NCBI GenBank assembly: GCA_937927975.1
Contig: CALEZT010000260.1
Coordinates: forward strand, 1 to 30,683
Source: an uncultured Phycisphaerales bacterium
Lineage (GTDB): Bacteria; Planctomycetota; Phycisphaerae; Sedimentisphaerales; Anaerobacaceae
Reading direction: 5' to 3'
Length of the DNA stretch: 30,683 nucleotides
Made by a program: the position numbers and the translations under genes. Each line of letters opens with the position of its first letter. Position 1 is the first letter of the stretch. The notes below the pieces were generated by a model that was not told the origin of the DNA, did not search any database, and saw nothing but the letters and a program-made list of their open reading frames with translations. Below are positions 1 through 7,247 of the stretch, one piece after another.

Positions 1-630
1 GTTCTTCCCTTCCTGCCCTGGCTTTTCTCTGTGTCCCTCTGTGCCCTCTGTGGCAACCTTTCTTGGCCTTCTGTCGTCTTGTCGTTCCAAATGCCAGACT
101 CCCTCCGCATCGGCCGCGGTGCGGGCCTCCTGCTCCCGGCGCAGCTCTCGCATCGTGCGGTACAGGCTGTTTTCGATCCGCCGCTCGTGGACCAGCAGCC
201 GGTCCAGCACCTGGGCGCGGGCGAAGTCCGTCATCACCACATGGCCCAGGATCACCGCTTCCTCGTCGGGCTTCGGTTCGATCGGCAGCCCGTGCCTGGG
301 CCAGAGCACGATATCGCCGGCGTTCTCGCGGTAGATGGTGGCGAAGACCGCGCTGTGCAGCCGTTCGGCCCGCCTCAGCCGCCAGGCCAGACTCACCGCC
401 CGCTCGGCCAGCAATTCCTCCACCGCTCCCACCGGCGCCAGATCCGCCAGCATCCCCTCGCGGTAGAGATCGAACTGGGCGGGGTCCTCTCCATGAATGA
501 CCACCTGCTCGGCCAGGAGCCCATGCTTGACGGCGTTCTGCGAAGCAACCGCCTTGCCTTGGGCCGTCCGAGGCCCGGTGGACTTCTGCGCGTTGGAACG
601 ATTGGCCTGGATCTGAGCAACACTCGCCAT
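1..630 (-). CDS. STGPRT-family hypothetical protein, cut by left edge
   Basis: The frame opens at ATG 630 and has no stop through position 1, so 210 codons are visible and the C-terminus is missing. A good Shine-Dalgarno site (GGAGGG, 637-642) sits 6 nt upstream. The N-terminus contains STGPRTAQGK, then QNAVKHGLLA and an Arg-rich helix (SLAWRLRRAERL). I recognise this family as widespread in planctomycete genomes; its function is unknown to me. The helical, basic character could suit nucleic-acid or protein binding, but that is a guess. From about residue 180 the sequence changes character (ERQDDRRPRKVATEGTEG), because the frame enters a dispersed repeat. The native C-terminus may therefore lie earlier and the visible tail be acquired. 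The longer open frame on the opposite strand (31-663) is a GC-rich shadow. Confidence 0.8.
   Translation of the reverse strand, partial: MASVAQIQANRSNAQKSTGPRTAQGKAVASQNAVKHGLLAEQVVIHGEDPAQFDLYREGMLADLAPVGAVEELLAERAVSLAWRLRRAERLHSAVFATIYRENAGDIVLWPRHGLPIEPKPDEEAVILGHVVMTDFARAQVLDRLLVHERRIENSLYRTMRELRREQEARTAADAEGVWHLERQDDRRPRKVATEGTEGHREKPGQEGKN
25..60. repeat. Dispersed CTCTGTG/CCCTCTGTG repeat
   Basis: A short periodic tract made of CTCTGTGTCC, CTCTGTGCC and CTCTGTGGC units. I know similar 'ctctgtgt..ctctgtggc' tracts as common intergenic repeats in bacterial genomes of this type. Here it lies inside the open frame of the minus-strand gene, where it encodes VATEGTEGHRE. Confidence 0.5.
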
Positions 631-685
631 GAGCAGCCCTCCATACTTGGGAGACACTATTGAACGATACATCTCGCATTACGTA

Positions 686-698
686 CCGTATCATACGG
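686..698. promoter_or_regulatory. 13-nt palindrome upstream of STGPRT gene
   Basis: CCGTAT-C-ATACGG is a perfect 6-bp inverted repeat with a 1-nt centre, flanked by GTA and AC that nearly extend it. It lies about 56 nt upstream of ATG 630, where a promoter or operator would be expected. Its role is inferred from position only. Confidence 0.3.
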
Positions 699-700
699 AC

Positions 701-1114
701 AGGCTAGTTCAAAACGCAGCAAGCCCCGTGCCACCGCGAGCCTTTCTTGCATCCCGGCTGGGGGCGATGACAGGTCCTTGCCGCACAAGGGTTTACAGGC
801 GGTGATTCGCAGACGTCATGGAATCCCGGCGCGACGCCCCCAGGAGACTGCCACAATGGCAGTCGAGCGGGACCGTCAGTCTTGTAGGGTGTGCCGCGTA
901 CACCATTCTGGGGAAACCACCCCTTGGGGGTGTTCGCCACAGAAGACACCGAGAAGCCTTCGGCCGCAACCGAAGAACCCATAGCTGAAAAAAACGAAAA
1001 AAGCTGAAAAACAAGGAGAAGACTTCCAGCCCACCCGTAAGCCCTCGCTCTTTCCCCTATTTCGTCTTTTTTCGTTTTTTTCGGCTGAGCTTTCTTTCTT
1101 CCTTTCGGATAAAT
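701..1114. other. Gene-free stretch left of the insertion sequence
   Basis: No open frame here has both a ribosome-binding site and protein-like composition; the frames on both strands look like shadows. The stretch holds short G/C-rich tracts and a long A/T-rich inverted repeat at 987-1082. It resembles decayed intergenic DNA into which the IS inserted. Confidence 0.5.
987..1082. repeat. 17-nt perfect A-rich/T-rich inverted repeat
   Basis: GAAAAAAACGAAAAAAG (987-1003) is exactly the reverse complement of 1066-1082, with a 62-nt spacer. Imperfect matching continues outside the arms (AGCT on the left, GGCTGAGCT on the right). This could be a MITE-like remnant or a structured transcript end. 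The IS begins only 33 nt to the right. Confidence 0.6.
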
Positions 1115-1152
1115 AGGGACTGTCCCGAATGGCATGATGGCATGAAGATAAG
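1115..1152 (+). repeat. IS4 left terminal inverted repeat with 8-nt tandem insertion
   Basis: This arm matches the right end over 30 positions with one substitution (T against A in the tip). It differs by a tandem doubling of ATGGCATG, which is present once in the right arm. Confidence 0.85.
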
Positions 1153-1186
1153 GCGTGGGTTCTTGTAGGTGAAAACCAGGATGAAA

Positions 1187-1256
1187 GGCCTCCTTTGATG
1201 GATTTGATCTACGGGTAGTCAGAAAACCGAAGATCGGCTCGAATGCAAAGGAGGCC
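1187..1256 (+). promoter_or_regulatory. Stem sequestering the transposase ribosome-binding site
   Basis: GGCCTCCTTTG (1187-1197) is perfectly complementary to CAAAGGAGGCC (1246-1256), which contains the AAAGGAGG Shine-Dalgarno of the transposase. The 48-nt loop holds a small CCGA-AGA-TCGG hairpin (1228-1238). An RNA starting outside the IS would include both arms and hide the start site. A transcript starting inside the loop would not. Several IS elements are known to use such folding to limit transposase made from read-through transcripts; that it works so here is inference. Confidence 0.6.
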
Positions 1257-1260
1257 GCAG

Positions 1261-2643
1261 ATGGCCAGCATCGCACATTCACGGGATGTCCTCAAGAGGC
1301 AATGGTTCCATCGAAATGAGTTTCTTACGCAATATCTGCGGCCCGACCGGCTCCTCGAGGCCGTGAACGCGGCGAAATGCACCCACCGAGTGCGACTGTG
1401 GCCGCCGATGCTGACGCTGTGGACTTTCCTGGTCCAGGTGCTGCATCCGGGCTGGTCCTGTCGGGCGGCGGTAGCCGAAGTACTGGCCGAGCACGCGGCC
1501 GCCGGCCGACCGCTGGAGGCTTCGGCCGATCCCTCGGCGTACTGCCAGGCCCGACAGCGCGTGCCCTTGTCGGTGTATACGCAGGCGTTGCGTACGGTCG
1601 GCCAGACGTTGCAGGACAAGGTGGGCGACGCGTACCGCTGGTGTGGACGGCGGGTCTGGATCGTGGATGGGTCCAGTTGCTCGATGCCGGACACGCCCGG
1701 TCTCCAGAAGGCGTTCGGCCAGCCGGACGGGCAGAAGGAAGGCTGTGGCTTTCCCGTGGCCAAGCTGGTGGCGATGTTCTGCTGGGCCAGCGGGGCGGTG
1801 CGGGAGGTGGCGATCGGGCCCTACCGCAGCAATGAACTGAGCCTGTGGCGGCAGCTCTGGGATCAGCTCCAACCGGGCGATGTCGTGCTGGGGGATCGTG
1901 GCTATGGAGCGTATGCCGATCTGACGCAACTGGCGAGCCGCCGGTGTGACGGCGTGTTTCGCCTGCGAGGTGCTCGGGCCCGCACGCTGGATTTCCGCAA
2001 GGGCAAACGCCTGGGCAAGGAGGACCGGCTGTTCGTGTGGTCCCGACCGACCGTGCGTCCGCGGACCCTCTCGGCCGAGGAATATGCCCTGCTGCCGGCG
2101 AGTGTGACGGTTCGTGTCGTGCGTTTCCACACGCAGGTCAAAGGCTATCGCAGCCGCACGATCCTGGTCGTCACGACGCTTCTGGACCCGGTGGCGTATC
2201 CCCGCGATCAGATCGCGGCCCTGTACGGCGACCGCTGGACGGTGGAACTGCGGCTGCGGGAGGTCAAGACGACGCTCCGGATGGATGTGCTGCGGAGCCA
2301 GAGTCCTGACACCGTTCGCAAGGAGATCCTGATGCATTTCGTGGCCTACAATCTGATCCGGGCCCTGATGTGGCAAGCCGCCCAGGAGCACGGCCGATTC
2401 CTGCATCGGCTCAGCTTCGCCGGCACGATGGAGCATTTCCACGCGGTGGCCCCGTACCTGTGCCTGTTCCGCCACCGGTCCCAAGCCCTCGTCCTGTACC
2501 GGTTGTTGCTGTGGTGGGTCGCCTCGGACCGGCTGGCGGATCGTCCCCATCGCGTCGAGCCGCGTGCCATCAAGCGAAGACCCAAGGAGTACGACTTGCT
2601 CAACCGCCCACGAATCAAGATGCGAAAGGCCCTGTTAAGGTAG
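1261..2643 (+). CDS. IS4-family DDE transposase
   Basis: A 460-residue cut-and-paste transposase that binds the IS ends and catalyses strand transfer. Catalytic residues are visible: Asp136 in WIVDGSS, Asp212 in LGDRGY and Glu329 in the spaced signature Y-(2)-R-(3)-E-(6)-K (Tyr322, Arg325, Glu329, Lys336), which is diagnostic for IS4. I chose ATG 1261 because AAAGGAGG ends 6 nt upstream of it. The in-frame ATG at 1243 precedes that ribosome-binding site and would make it coding. The frame is full length and undamaged. It is the only gene between the inverted repeats, and its translation is probably limited by the upstream stem. Confidence 0.9.
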   Translation: MASIAHSRDVLKRQWFHRNEFLTQYLRPDRLLEAVNAAKCTHRVRLWPPMLTLWTFLVQVLHPGWSCRAAVAEVLAEHAAAGRPLEASADPSAYCQARQRVPLSVYTQALRTVGQTLQDKVGDAYRWCGRRVWIVDGSSCSMPDTPGLQKAFGQPDGQKEGCGFPVAKLVAMFCWASGAVREVAIGPYRSNELSLWRQLWDQLQPGDVVLGDRGYGAYADLTQLASRRCDGVFRLRGARARTLDFRKGKRLGKEDRLFVWSRPTVRPRTLSAEEYALLPASVTVRVVRFHTQVKGYRSRTILVVTTLLDPVAYPRDQIAALYGDRWTVELRLREVKTTLRMDVLRSQSPDTVRKEILMHFVAYNLIRALMWQAAQEHGRFLHRLSFAGTMEHFHAVAPYLCLFRHRSQALVLYRLLLWWVASDRLADRPHRVEPRAIKRRPKEYDLLNRPRIKMRKALLR

Positions 2644-2653
2644 ATCCCGAGGG

Positions 2654-2683
2654 CTTATCTTCATGCCATTCGGGACTGTCCCT
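2654..2683 (-). repeat. IS4 right terminal inverted repeat
   Basis: Read on the minus strand it starts AGGGACAGTCCC and matches the left end apart from one base and the 8-nt duplication there. It lies only 10 nt beyond the transposase stop codon. Confidence 0.85.
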
Positions 2684-2752
2684 CGGCATCTCCGCATCCG
2701 GGTCTGGGTTCATGTTCGTGCGTAGATTCGCCGATACAAATAGGATGCTCCC

Positions 2753-3526
2753 GTGCCGGACGCCAGGGAACGGTCCTGTGAACCCTCGAAGGACGACTTC
2801 GACTTGAAAACGGTTGTCAATCCATACGCTGCTGTCGGCTTTGGGCTGGCCTCGGTGTCGGCGGTCACCCAGCACTGGTCGCTCCCTGAGTTCTGCTGGA
2901 GCACCTGGCTGGCCGGACTCGTCTACGTGTGGGGCTGCACTCTCACGGCGGCCCTGCAGATCGTTCTCACCGCACGGTCGGACCAGGCCGCGTATGCCGA
3001 ACGCCTCCCATTCGTTCGGGGGATCCCGCCACGCTTCTTTCTCCTGGGCGTGACCGCGATCGCCCTGGCGACTGGGCTGCTGGCGTTCTACCTCTGTGCC
3101 TTCGTGTTCGGGTTTTACGGGTTGTTCCTCTCGGTGTTCGCGGAGATGGAGCCCATGGCTCTTTTCGGACGAAACGGCTTCATCAACTCGGATTTCTTCA
3201 CGCCGGTCATGCACCTGGCGGTCCGGTTCTGGCCCATGGCGGTCGGCGTCCTGATCGCCAACCGGGAGGACCTGTCCCGGCAGAATCCCTGGCGGCGTGT
3301 TCTGCTGCCCTTTGAAAGTGAAATCCTGCGAATGCACGTCATGATCCTCGCCTTGCCGGTCTTCTCGATGATCGCCTGGGCCCTCTTCCGGGAGGCATAC
3401 CAGTCGATCACCATTGTGCTCCTGATGGGGCTGTTCTATCTTCTGCCCAAGAAGAGGTCCCCGGACCGTTCGGAACCCAGCGAAGTTGCGGAACCCGTGG
3501 GTCAGGCGCCCGGCACAACGGAGTGA
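2753..3526 (+). CDS. Polytopic membrane protein, possibly DUF6498-like
   Basis: A 257-residue protein with about five or six hydrophobic segments: roughly residues 24-42, 50-70, 97-130, 146-166, 196-214 and 217-231. The start is GTG 2753, with AGGA at 2742-2745. An ATG start is not available without losing the first membrane segment. The aromatic first half (HWSLPEFCWSTWLAGLVYVW) recalls DUF6498 membrane proteins, a tentative resemblance from memory. No enzymatic motif is visible. The C-terminal 30 residues are hydrophilic and probably cytosolic. The gene starts 70 nt right of the IS, so its native promoter may have been displaced. Function unknown. Confidence 0.65.
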   Translation: MPDARERSCEPSKDDFDLKTVVNPYAAVGFGLASVSAVTQHWSLPEFCWSTWLAGLVYVWGCTLTAALQIVLTARSDQAAYAERLPFVRGIPPRFFLLGVTAIALATGLLAFYLCAFVFGFYGLFLSVFAEMEPMALFGRNGFINSDFFTPVMHLAVRFWPMAVGVLIANREDLSRQNPWRRVLLPFESEILRMHVMILALPVFSMIAWALFREAYQSITIVLLMGLFYLLPKKRSPDRSEPSEVAEPVGQAPGTTE

Positions 3527-3578
3527 TCGAGTTGCCCGATCCTCGGGAGTTGCTCGACCTCGCAGGCCGGAGGATCTG

Positions 3579-3607
3579 TTGCAGCGACATGGGGCTCTCG
3601 GTAAAAT
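3579..3607 (+). promoter_or_regulatory. Candidate sigma70-type promoter for the hydrolase/phosphotransferase pair
   Basis: TTGCAG (3579-3584), a 17-nt spacer and TAAAAT (3602-3607) give a predicted start near 3614, about 47 nt before ATG 3661. The -10 box is good; the -35 matches only in TTG. Confidence 0.4.
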
Positions 3608-3660
3608 ACGACCCGCGGCGACACAATTTCGCTCAGACAGCCACGGGAAGGAGAATGTCC

Positions 3661-4446
3661 ATGAAGAAGATGGCCAACAAGCGGCGCTTCGCTGCGATTC
3701 TGTGCCTGGTCTTGGCCGGTGGTCTCGCCGGGGCGGCCCTCTGGCTGGCGCCGCGACTGGCCGTGGGCCGAATCCGCACGAATGGGATCACATCGTACTA
3801 CGTGTATTCGGGTCCCGACGCCGATCGCGAAGAGAAGCTGCCCACGATCATCTTTGTCGGCCATCTGTTGTCCTCGCCGTTCAAGGATCTGGCCACCTTC
3901 AAGGACCGGTTCGACGAACCGGTGCTGCTGATCTGGTCGGGCCTGCTGCGCGACCTCGGGGAGAGTTGCGTCGTCGACGACGAAGCGGTCTGGGCGAGCA
4001 AGAGAGAGCTGTTCCCCAGACTGCTCGACGACTACAAGGCAAAGCTCCGCGTGGACGAAAGCCGGATCTATCTGACCGGGTACTCCTTTGCCGGCGTGTA
4101 CGCGTGGATGCTGGCCTATGACCGGCCTGAATGGTACGCCGGCGTCGTGCCGATGTCCGCCACGTCCTATCCCCGGCAGCTTCAGGAGAACCTGGAGGCC
4201 GGGAAACAGGTCGTCACGGTCTGGGTCCGAGGCGAAGCAGACGACGCTCTCCCGCGCGACCTTGCGGCGGACACGAGAACCGGCAGGACGATCGAAGCCG
4301 ACAATCCCGACTCTCGATTCGTCCTCAAGGCAGGCGAGGGACACAGGGACATGCACAAATACTGGCGGGAGAATCTCCAATACGTGCTGCAGTTTGACAA
4401 GAGGGGACGACAACGGGATGATGACGAAAGCGTGAACGCAGAGTGA
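3661..4446 (+). CDS. Exported or membrane-anchored alpha/beta hydrolase
   Basis: A 261-residue protein. Basic N-terminal residues (MKKMANKRR) are followed by a hydrophobic stretch at about 10-32, a signal peptide or anchor. The nucleophile elbow GYSFAG puts Ser142 in the GxSxG position. A late GEGHRDMH segment supplies the probable catalytic His, and an acid in the GEADDA stretch could complete the triad. The layout resembles esterase/PHB-depolymerase-type hydrolases; the substrate is unknown. ATG 3661 was chosen because GGAAGGAG lies 7 nt upstream; ATG 3655 is too close to it and 3523 has no site. The gene is followed after 25 nt by the phosphotransferase-like gene, so the two are probably cotranscribed. 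Confidence 0.75.
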   Translation: MKKMANKRRFAAILCLVLAGGLAGAALWLAPRLAVGRIRTNGITSYYVYSGPDADREEKLPTIIFVGHLLSSPFKDLATFKDRFDEPVLLIWSGLLRDLGESCVVDDEAVWASKRELFPRLLDDYKAKLRVDESRIYLTGYSFAGVYAWMLAYDRPEWYAGVVPMSATSYPRQLQENLEAGKQVVTVWVRGEADDALPRDLAADTRTGRTIEADNPDSRFVLKAGEGHRDMHKYWRENLQYVLQFDKRGRQRDDDESVNAE

Positions 4447-4471
4447 AGGTCGGCCCCGGTCGAGATTGGAT

Positions 4472-7087
4472 ATGTCCGACAAGACGATTCGATGGCTGAG
4501 CAGGCGGACGGCGGATCGGAGCAGGAATCTCATCGGCCCGAAGGCGGCGAGTCTTTGCACGCTGGTCCGGGTCGGGATGAGAGTTCCTTCGTGCTTCGTC
4601 GTGACCACCGCGGCCTTTCGAAAGCAGATGGAGGCCGACGACCTTGGCTCTCAGATCGCATCGCTCCTGGATCGTCTCGCGGACCGTTCGCAACAAACGC
4701 TCGCCGAAATCCGCGAACTCATGACTCGCGCTCCCCTCGCCGAGGACCTGCGTGAACATGTCGCGGCGGCATACGAGCGACTGGGCGCCACAGCAGTTGC
4801 CGTGCGTTCTTCGGCTACCGCGGAGGATCTGCCGGGACATTCGTTCGCGGGGCAGTATGAGACCACTCTGGGCGTGAGGTCCCTTGAAGAGTGCATCGCG
4901 GCAATCAAGCGGTGCTGGGCGTCGCTGTGGACCGAGCGGGCTTTCGAGTACCGCAAGCGCAACGGCATCGACCACCGCCAGGTCGAAATGGCGGTGATCG
5001 TACAACGGCAGATCGAACCCGATGCGGCCGGCGTCGCCTTCACGCTCGATCCGATCACGGGCAGTCGCAGCCGGATCGTGATCGAATCGTGCCGCGGTCT
5101 GGGCGAGGCGCTGGTTTCGGGCAAGGTCCAGCCCGACCGCATCCTGCTGCGAAAGAAGAACCTCTCGCTGATCCGACAGAGCGTCGTGGCCGACGAGCCT
5201 TCGCTCGATCTCCAGTCCGCCCGAAGGCTCGGTCGAGCCGTTCGGCGCATCGAGCGGAAGCTCGGCTCGCCGCAAGACGTCGAATGGGCGATCTGCGACG
5301 GCGAGCTCTGGTTCCTCCAGGCCCGGCCCATCACGGCGATCCCTCAGCTCAAGTCCTGGGAAGACCGGCAGGCCTGGGCCAACACAAACACCGGGGAAGT
5401 CATGCCGGACGTCACGACTCCCGTCACCTGGTCGATGATTCAACTGCTGTTCTATCCGCTCTTTCGCTCCGTCTGCCGGCTGGTGGGCGCGGATATCCGC
5501 AAGCACCCGGTTGCCGGCCTGGTGGCGGGCCGGGTGTATTTCAACGTCAATGCGGCCATGGCTGCAGGTCGGCCGTTCGGCCTCACTCCCGACAAAGCCG
5601 CAAGGTCCGAGACAGTCTTCGGCGGCGGACACACGAAGAAGTTCCTCCTCGGCGAGCTCGATATCCCCGACGAGGATCTGCCGGATCTCGGTTTCAGTTG
5701 GCCCCGCTACATCCTCTCCTGGCCTCAGATCATCTGGAGCCTGATCCGCCATTCCCCCAGGCGTGGGGACCGGGCCCGCGCCCGAATCAAGGAACGCGAC
5801 AATAAGCTCATCGCGACTGACCTGACAGCCACAAGCACGGTGGATCTGGCCCGACTCTTGACGACAAGCCTGTGGCAGAACGTAGGCGACCTGGATCTGC
5901 TGTACCTGATCACCAGCGCGCCGGCTCTCCTGTTCTTCGACATTGCCTGCCGACGTTGGCTGGGCGATCAGGATTTCACCCTGGGATATCGGCTCCTGGC
6001 CGCACAAGGCGGCATGGCCGACACCGAGGCGGGTCTGGACCTCTGGCGCCTCGCGGAACTGGCGCATGGCGATGCACAGACGGAAACGACGCTGCTGTCC
6101 GGCGACTCCTGGGATCTGGTGCGTGAGAGGCTTTGCGCAATGGAGTCCGGCCGGCAATTCCTCGATGCCTGGAGCCGGTTCATGGTCGAGCACGGGCACC
6201 ACTGCCGGGGCGAGTTGGAGTTCTTCAATGCCCGCTGGTCCGAGAGGCCCGACTACGTCCTGGACATGGTGCGCAACTACCTGCGTTCCATCGAGAGCCT
6301 GAACCCGCTTGAGAACCGCCGCCGGATCGCCGCCCAGCGCGACGAATTGGTCGAGCAATGCCGCGCCCGTCTGAAGAACCCGATCCAGCGGGCGATCTTC
6401 ACCCGGTCGCTCCGGAAGGTACGCAAGCTCGCCGTCGATCGGGAGAACTGGAAGAACGAGATCGTCCGCCAGTTGGCCATGCTGCGGCAAGTGCTCCTGA
6501 CACTCGGCGACAGACTGCACAAGACCGGCGTCCTGCTTGCCGCAGACGACGTCTTCTTTCTGGAGTTGGGCGAGATCGAGGCTCTGGCGGCGGGCCGGGC
6601 CGACTTCGACCCCAAGCCCCGAATAGCCGACCGCCGGGCGGAGCACGAAAAAAACAAGGCCTGCACGCCGCCGCCGGTGGTGGTGGGCCGGTTCGATCCG
6701 CGGAAACACGTGCTGCCCCGGATCGACGCGGCCGAGAAGGAGCTGAAGGGAATCGCCGTGTCGCCCGGCGTCGTGACAGGCAAGGCTCGGGTCATTCTTC
6801 GGACCGACGACCATGAGCACGTCGAGGCCGGGGAGATTCTCGTGGCGCCGTTCACCGACCCCGCCTGGACGCCCTACTTCCTCCCGGCGGCAGGCGTGGT
6901 CATGGACCAGGGCGGCATCCTCTCGCACGGCGCGATCATCGCCCGCGAGTACGGCATCCCGGCGGTCGTCAACGTCGGTCCCGCATCGAGAATCATCAAG
7001 ACCGGCCAACTCCTCCGCGTCGACGGCGACCGCGGCGTCGTCACTCTGCTCGAGCAAGCGGAATCCGGTCGTCACAGAAGCCAATGA
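4472..7087 (+). CDS. Rifampin phosphotransferase / PEP-synthase-like enzyme
   Basis: An 871-residue three-part enzyme. The N-terminal ATP-grasp (PEP/pyruvate-binding) domain, about 1-310, shows AVRSSATAEDLPGHSFAGQY and ends WFLQARPITAIP. A central domain begins with NTNTGEVMPDVTTPVTWS, the segment typical of rifampin phosphotransferases. The C-terminal swivelling domain carries GGILSHGAIIAREYGIPAV with the phosphorylatable His819. In this family ATP beta-phosphate passes via that His to an acceptor (rifampin) or to pyruvate. Length and central domain favour the rifampin-type branch, but the natural acceptor cannot be read from sequence. ATG 4472 was taken over TTG 4466; neither has a strong ribosome-binding site. 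A degenerate copy of its 3' end occurs at 8886-9002. Confidence 0.8.
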   Translation: MSDKTIRWLSRRTADRSRNLIGPKAASLCTLVRVGMRVPSCFVVTTAAFRKQMEADDLGSQIASLLDRLADRSQQTLAEIRELMTRAPLAEDLREHVAAAYERLGATAVAVRSSATAEDLPGHSFAGQYETTLGVRSLEECIAAIKRCWASLWTERAFEYRKRNGIDHRQVEMAVIVQRQIEPDAAGVAFTLDPITGSRSRIVIESCRGLGEALVSGKVQPDRILLRKKNLSLIRQSVVADEPSLDLQSARRLGRAVRRIERKLGSPQDVEWAICDGELWFLQARPITAIPQLKSWEDRQAWANTNTGEVMPDVTTPVTWSMIQLLFYPLFRSVCRLVGADIRKHPVAGLVAGRVYFNVNAAMAAGRPFGLTPDKAARSETVFGGGHTKKFLLGELDIPDEDLPDLGFSWPRYILSWPQIIWSLIRHSPRRGDRARARIKERDNKLIATDLTATSTVDLARLLTTSLWQNVGDLDLLYLITSAPALLFFDIACRRWLGDQDFTLGYRLLAAQGGMADTEAGLDLWRLAELAHGDAQTETTLLSGDSWDLVRERLCAMESGRQFLDAWSRFMVEHGHHCRGELEFFNARWSERPDYVLDMVRNYLRSIESLNPLENRRRIAAQRDELVEQCRARLKNPIQRAIFTRSLRKVRKLAVDRENWKNEIVRQLAMLRQVLLTLGDRLHKTGVLLAADDVFFLELGEIEALAAGRADFDPKPRIADRRAEHEKNKACTPPPVVVGRFDPRKHVLPRIDAAEKELKGIAVSPGVVTGKARVILRTDDHEHVEAGEILVAPFTDPAWTPYFLPAAGVVMDQGGILSHGAIIAREYGIPAVVNVGPASRIIKTGQLLRVDGDRGVVTLLEQAESGRHRSQ

Positions 7088-7100
7088 AGCGGACTCCTTT

Positions 7101-7139
7101 GAATGCCCCGCTCGCGGAAGCAGGACGCCAGTGGCATTC
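7101..7139 (+). terminator. Possible weak terminator after phosphotransferase gene
   Basis: GAATGCC (7101-7107) pairs with GGCATTC (7133-7139). A second alternative stem (ACGCC/GGCGT) ends in a TTTT tract near 7151. It is positioned just after the stop at 7087; no strong U-run is present. Confidence 0.3.
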
Positions 7140-7212
7140 CGCAGGGCGTTTTCATCAAATTCCGGATTTTGTGCGCCGATTCTCCGGGGCGACCGCGGAC
7201 ATAATAGCAGAA

Positions 7213-7233
7213 GTTCAGAGCAGCTCTGAGAAC
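7213..7233 (+). promoter_or_regulatory. Inverted repeat just upstream of the sigma factor gene
   Basis: GTTCAGAG-CAG-CTCTGAGAAC pairs over 8 bp with a 2-nt bulge and ends 14 nt before ATG 7248. It could be an operator or a 5' UTR hairpin; position is the only support. Confidence 0.25.
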
Positions 7234-7247
7234 GTAGTGATGGACGC

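Larger units (their letters stand above)
1115..2683 (+). mobile_element. IS4-family insertion sequence, complete, 1569 bp
   Basis: The element is bounded by terminal inverted repeats of about 30 nt that begin AGGGAC and encloses a single 460-residue DDE transposase. Length, single gene and the transposase YREK signature all fit IS4. The outer tip, GGGAC(T/A)GTCCC, is itself palindromic. No convincing target-site duplication is visible: the left flank ends CGGATAAAT and the right flank begins CGGCATCTC. So one end may have rearranged, or the insertion is old. The transposase frame is intact, so the element could still be active. Confidence 0.85.

Noticed and set aside
31..663. 210-codon plus-strand frame at the left edge
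   Set aside because: Shadow of the STGPRT-family gene on the minus strand, which has a good ribosome-binding site and a family signature.
704..1282. Minus-strand frame across the IS left end
   Set aside because: Crosses the inverted repeat and the A-rich tracts, has no ribosome-binding site and no protein-like core.
1279..2550. Long minus-strand frame opposite the transposase
   Set aside because: Antisense shadow of the IS4 transposase; composition rich in Arg, His, Gln and Pro, with no motif.
1106..2692. Target-site duplication around the IS
   Set aside because: Flanking bases (left ...CGGATAAAT, right CGGCATCTC...) do not repeat convincingly; TTCGG/TCGG similarity is too short.
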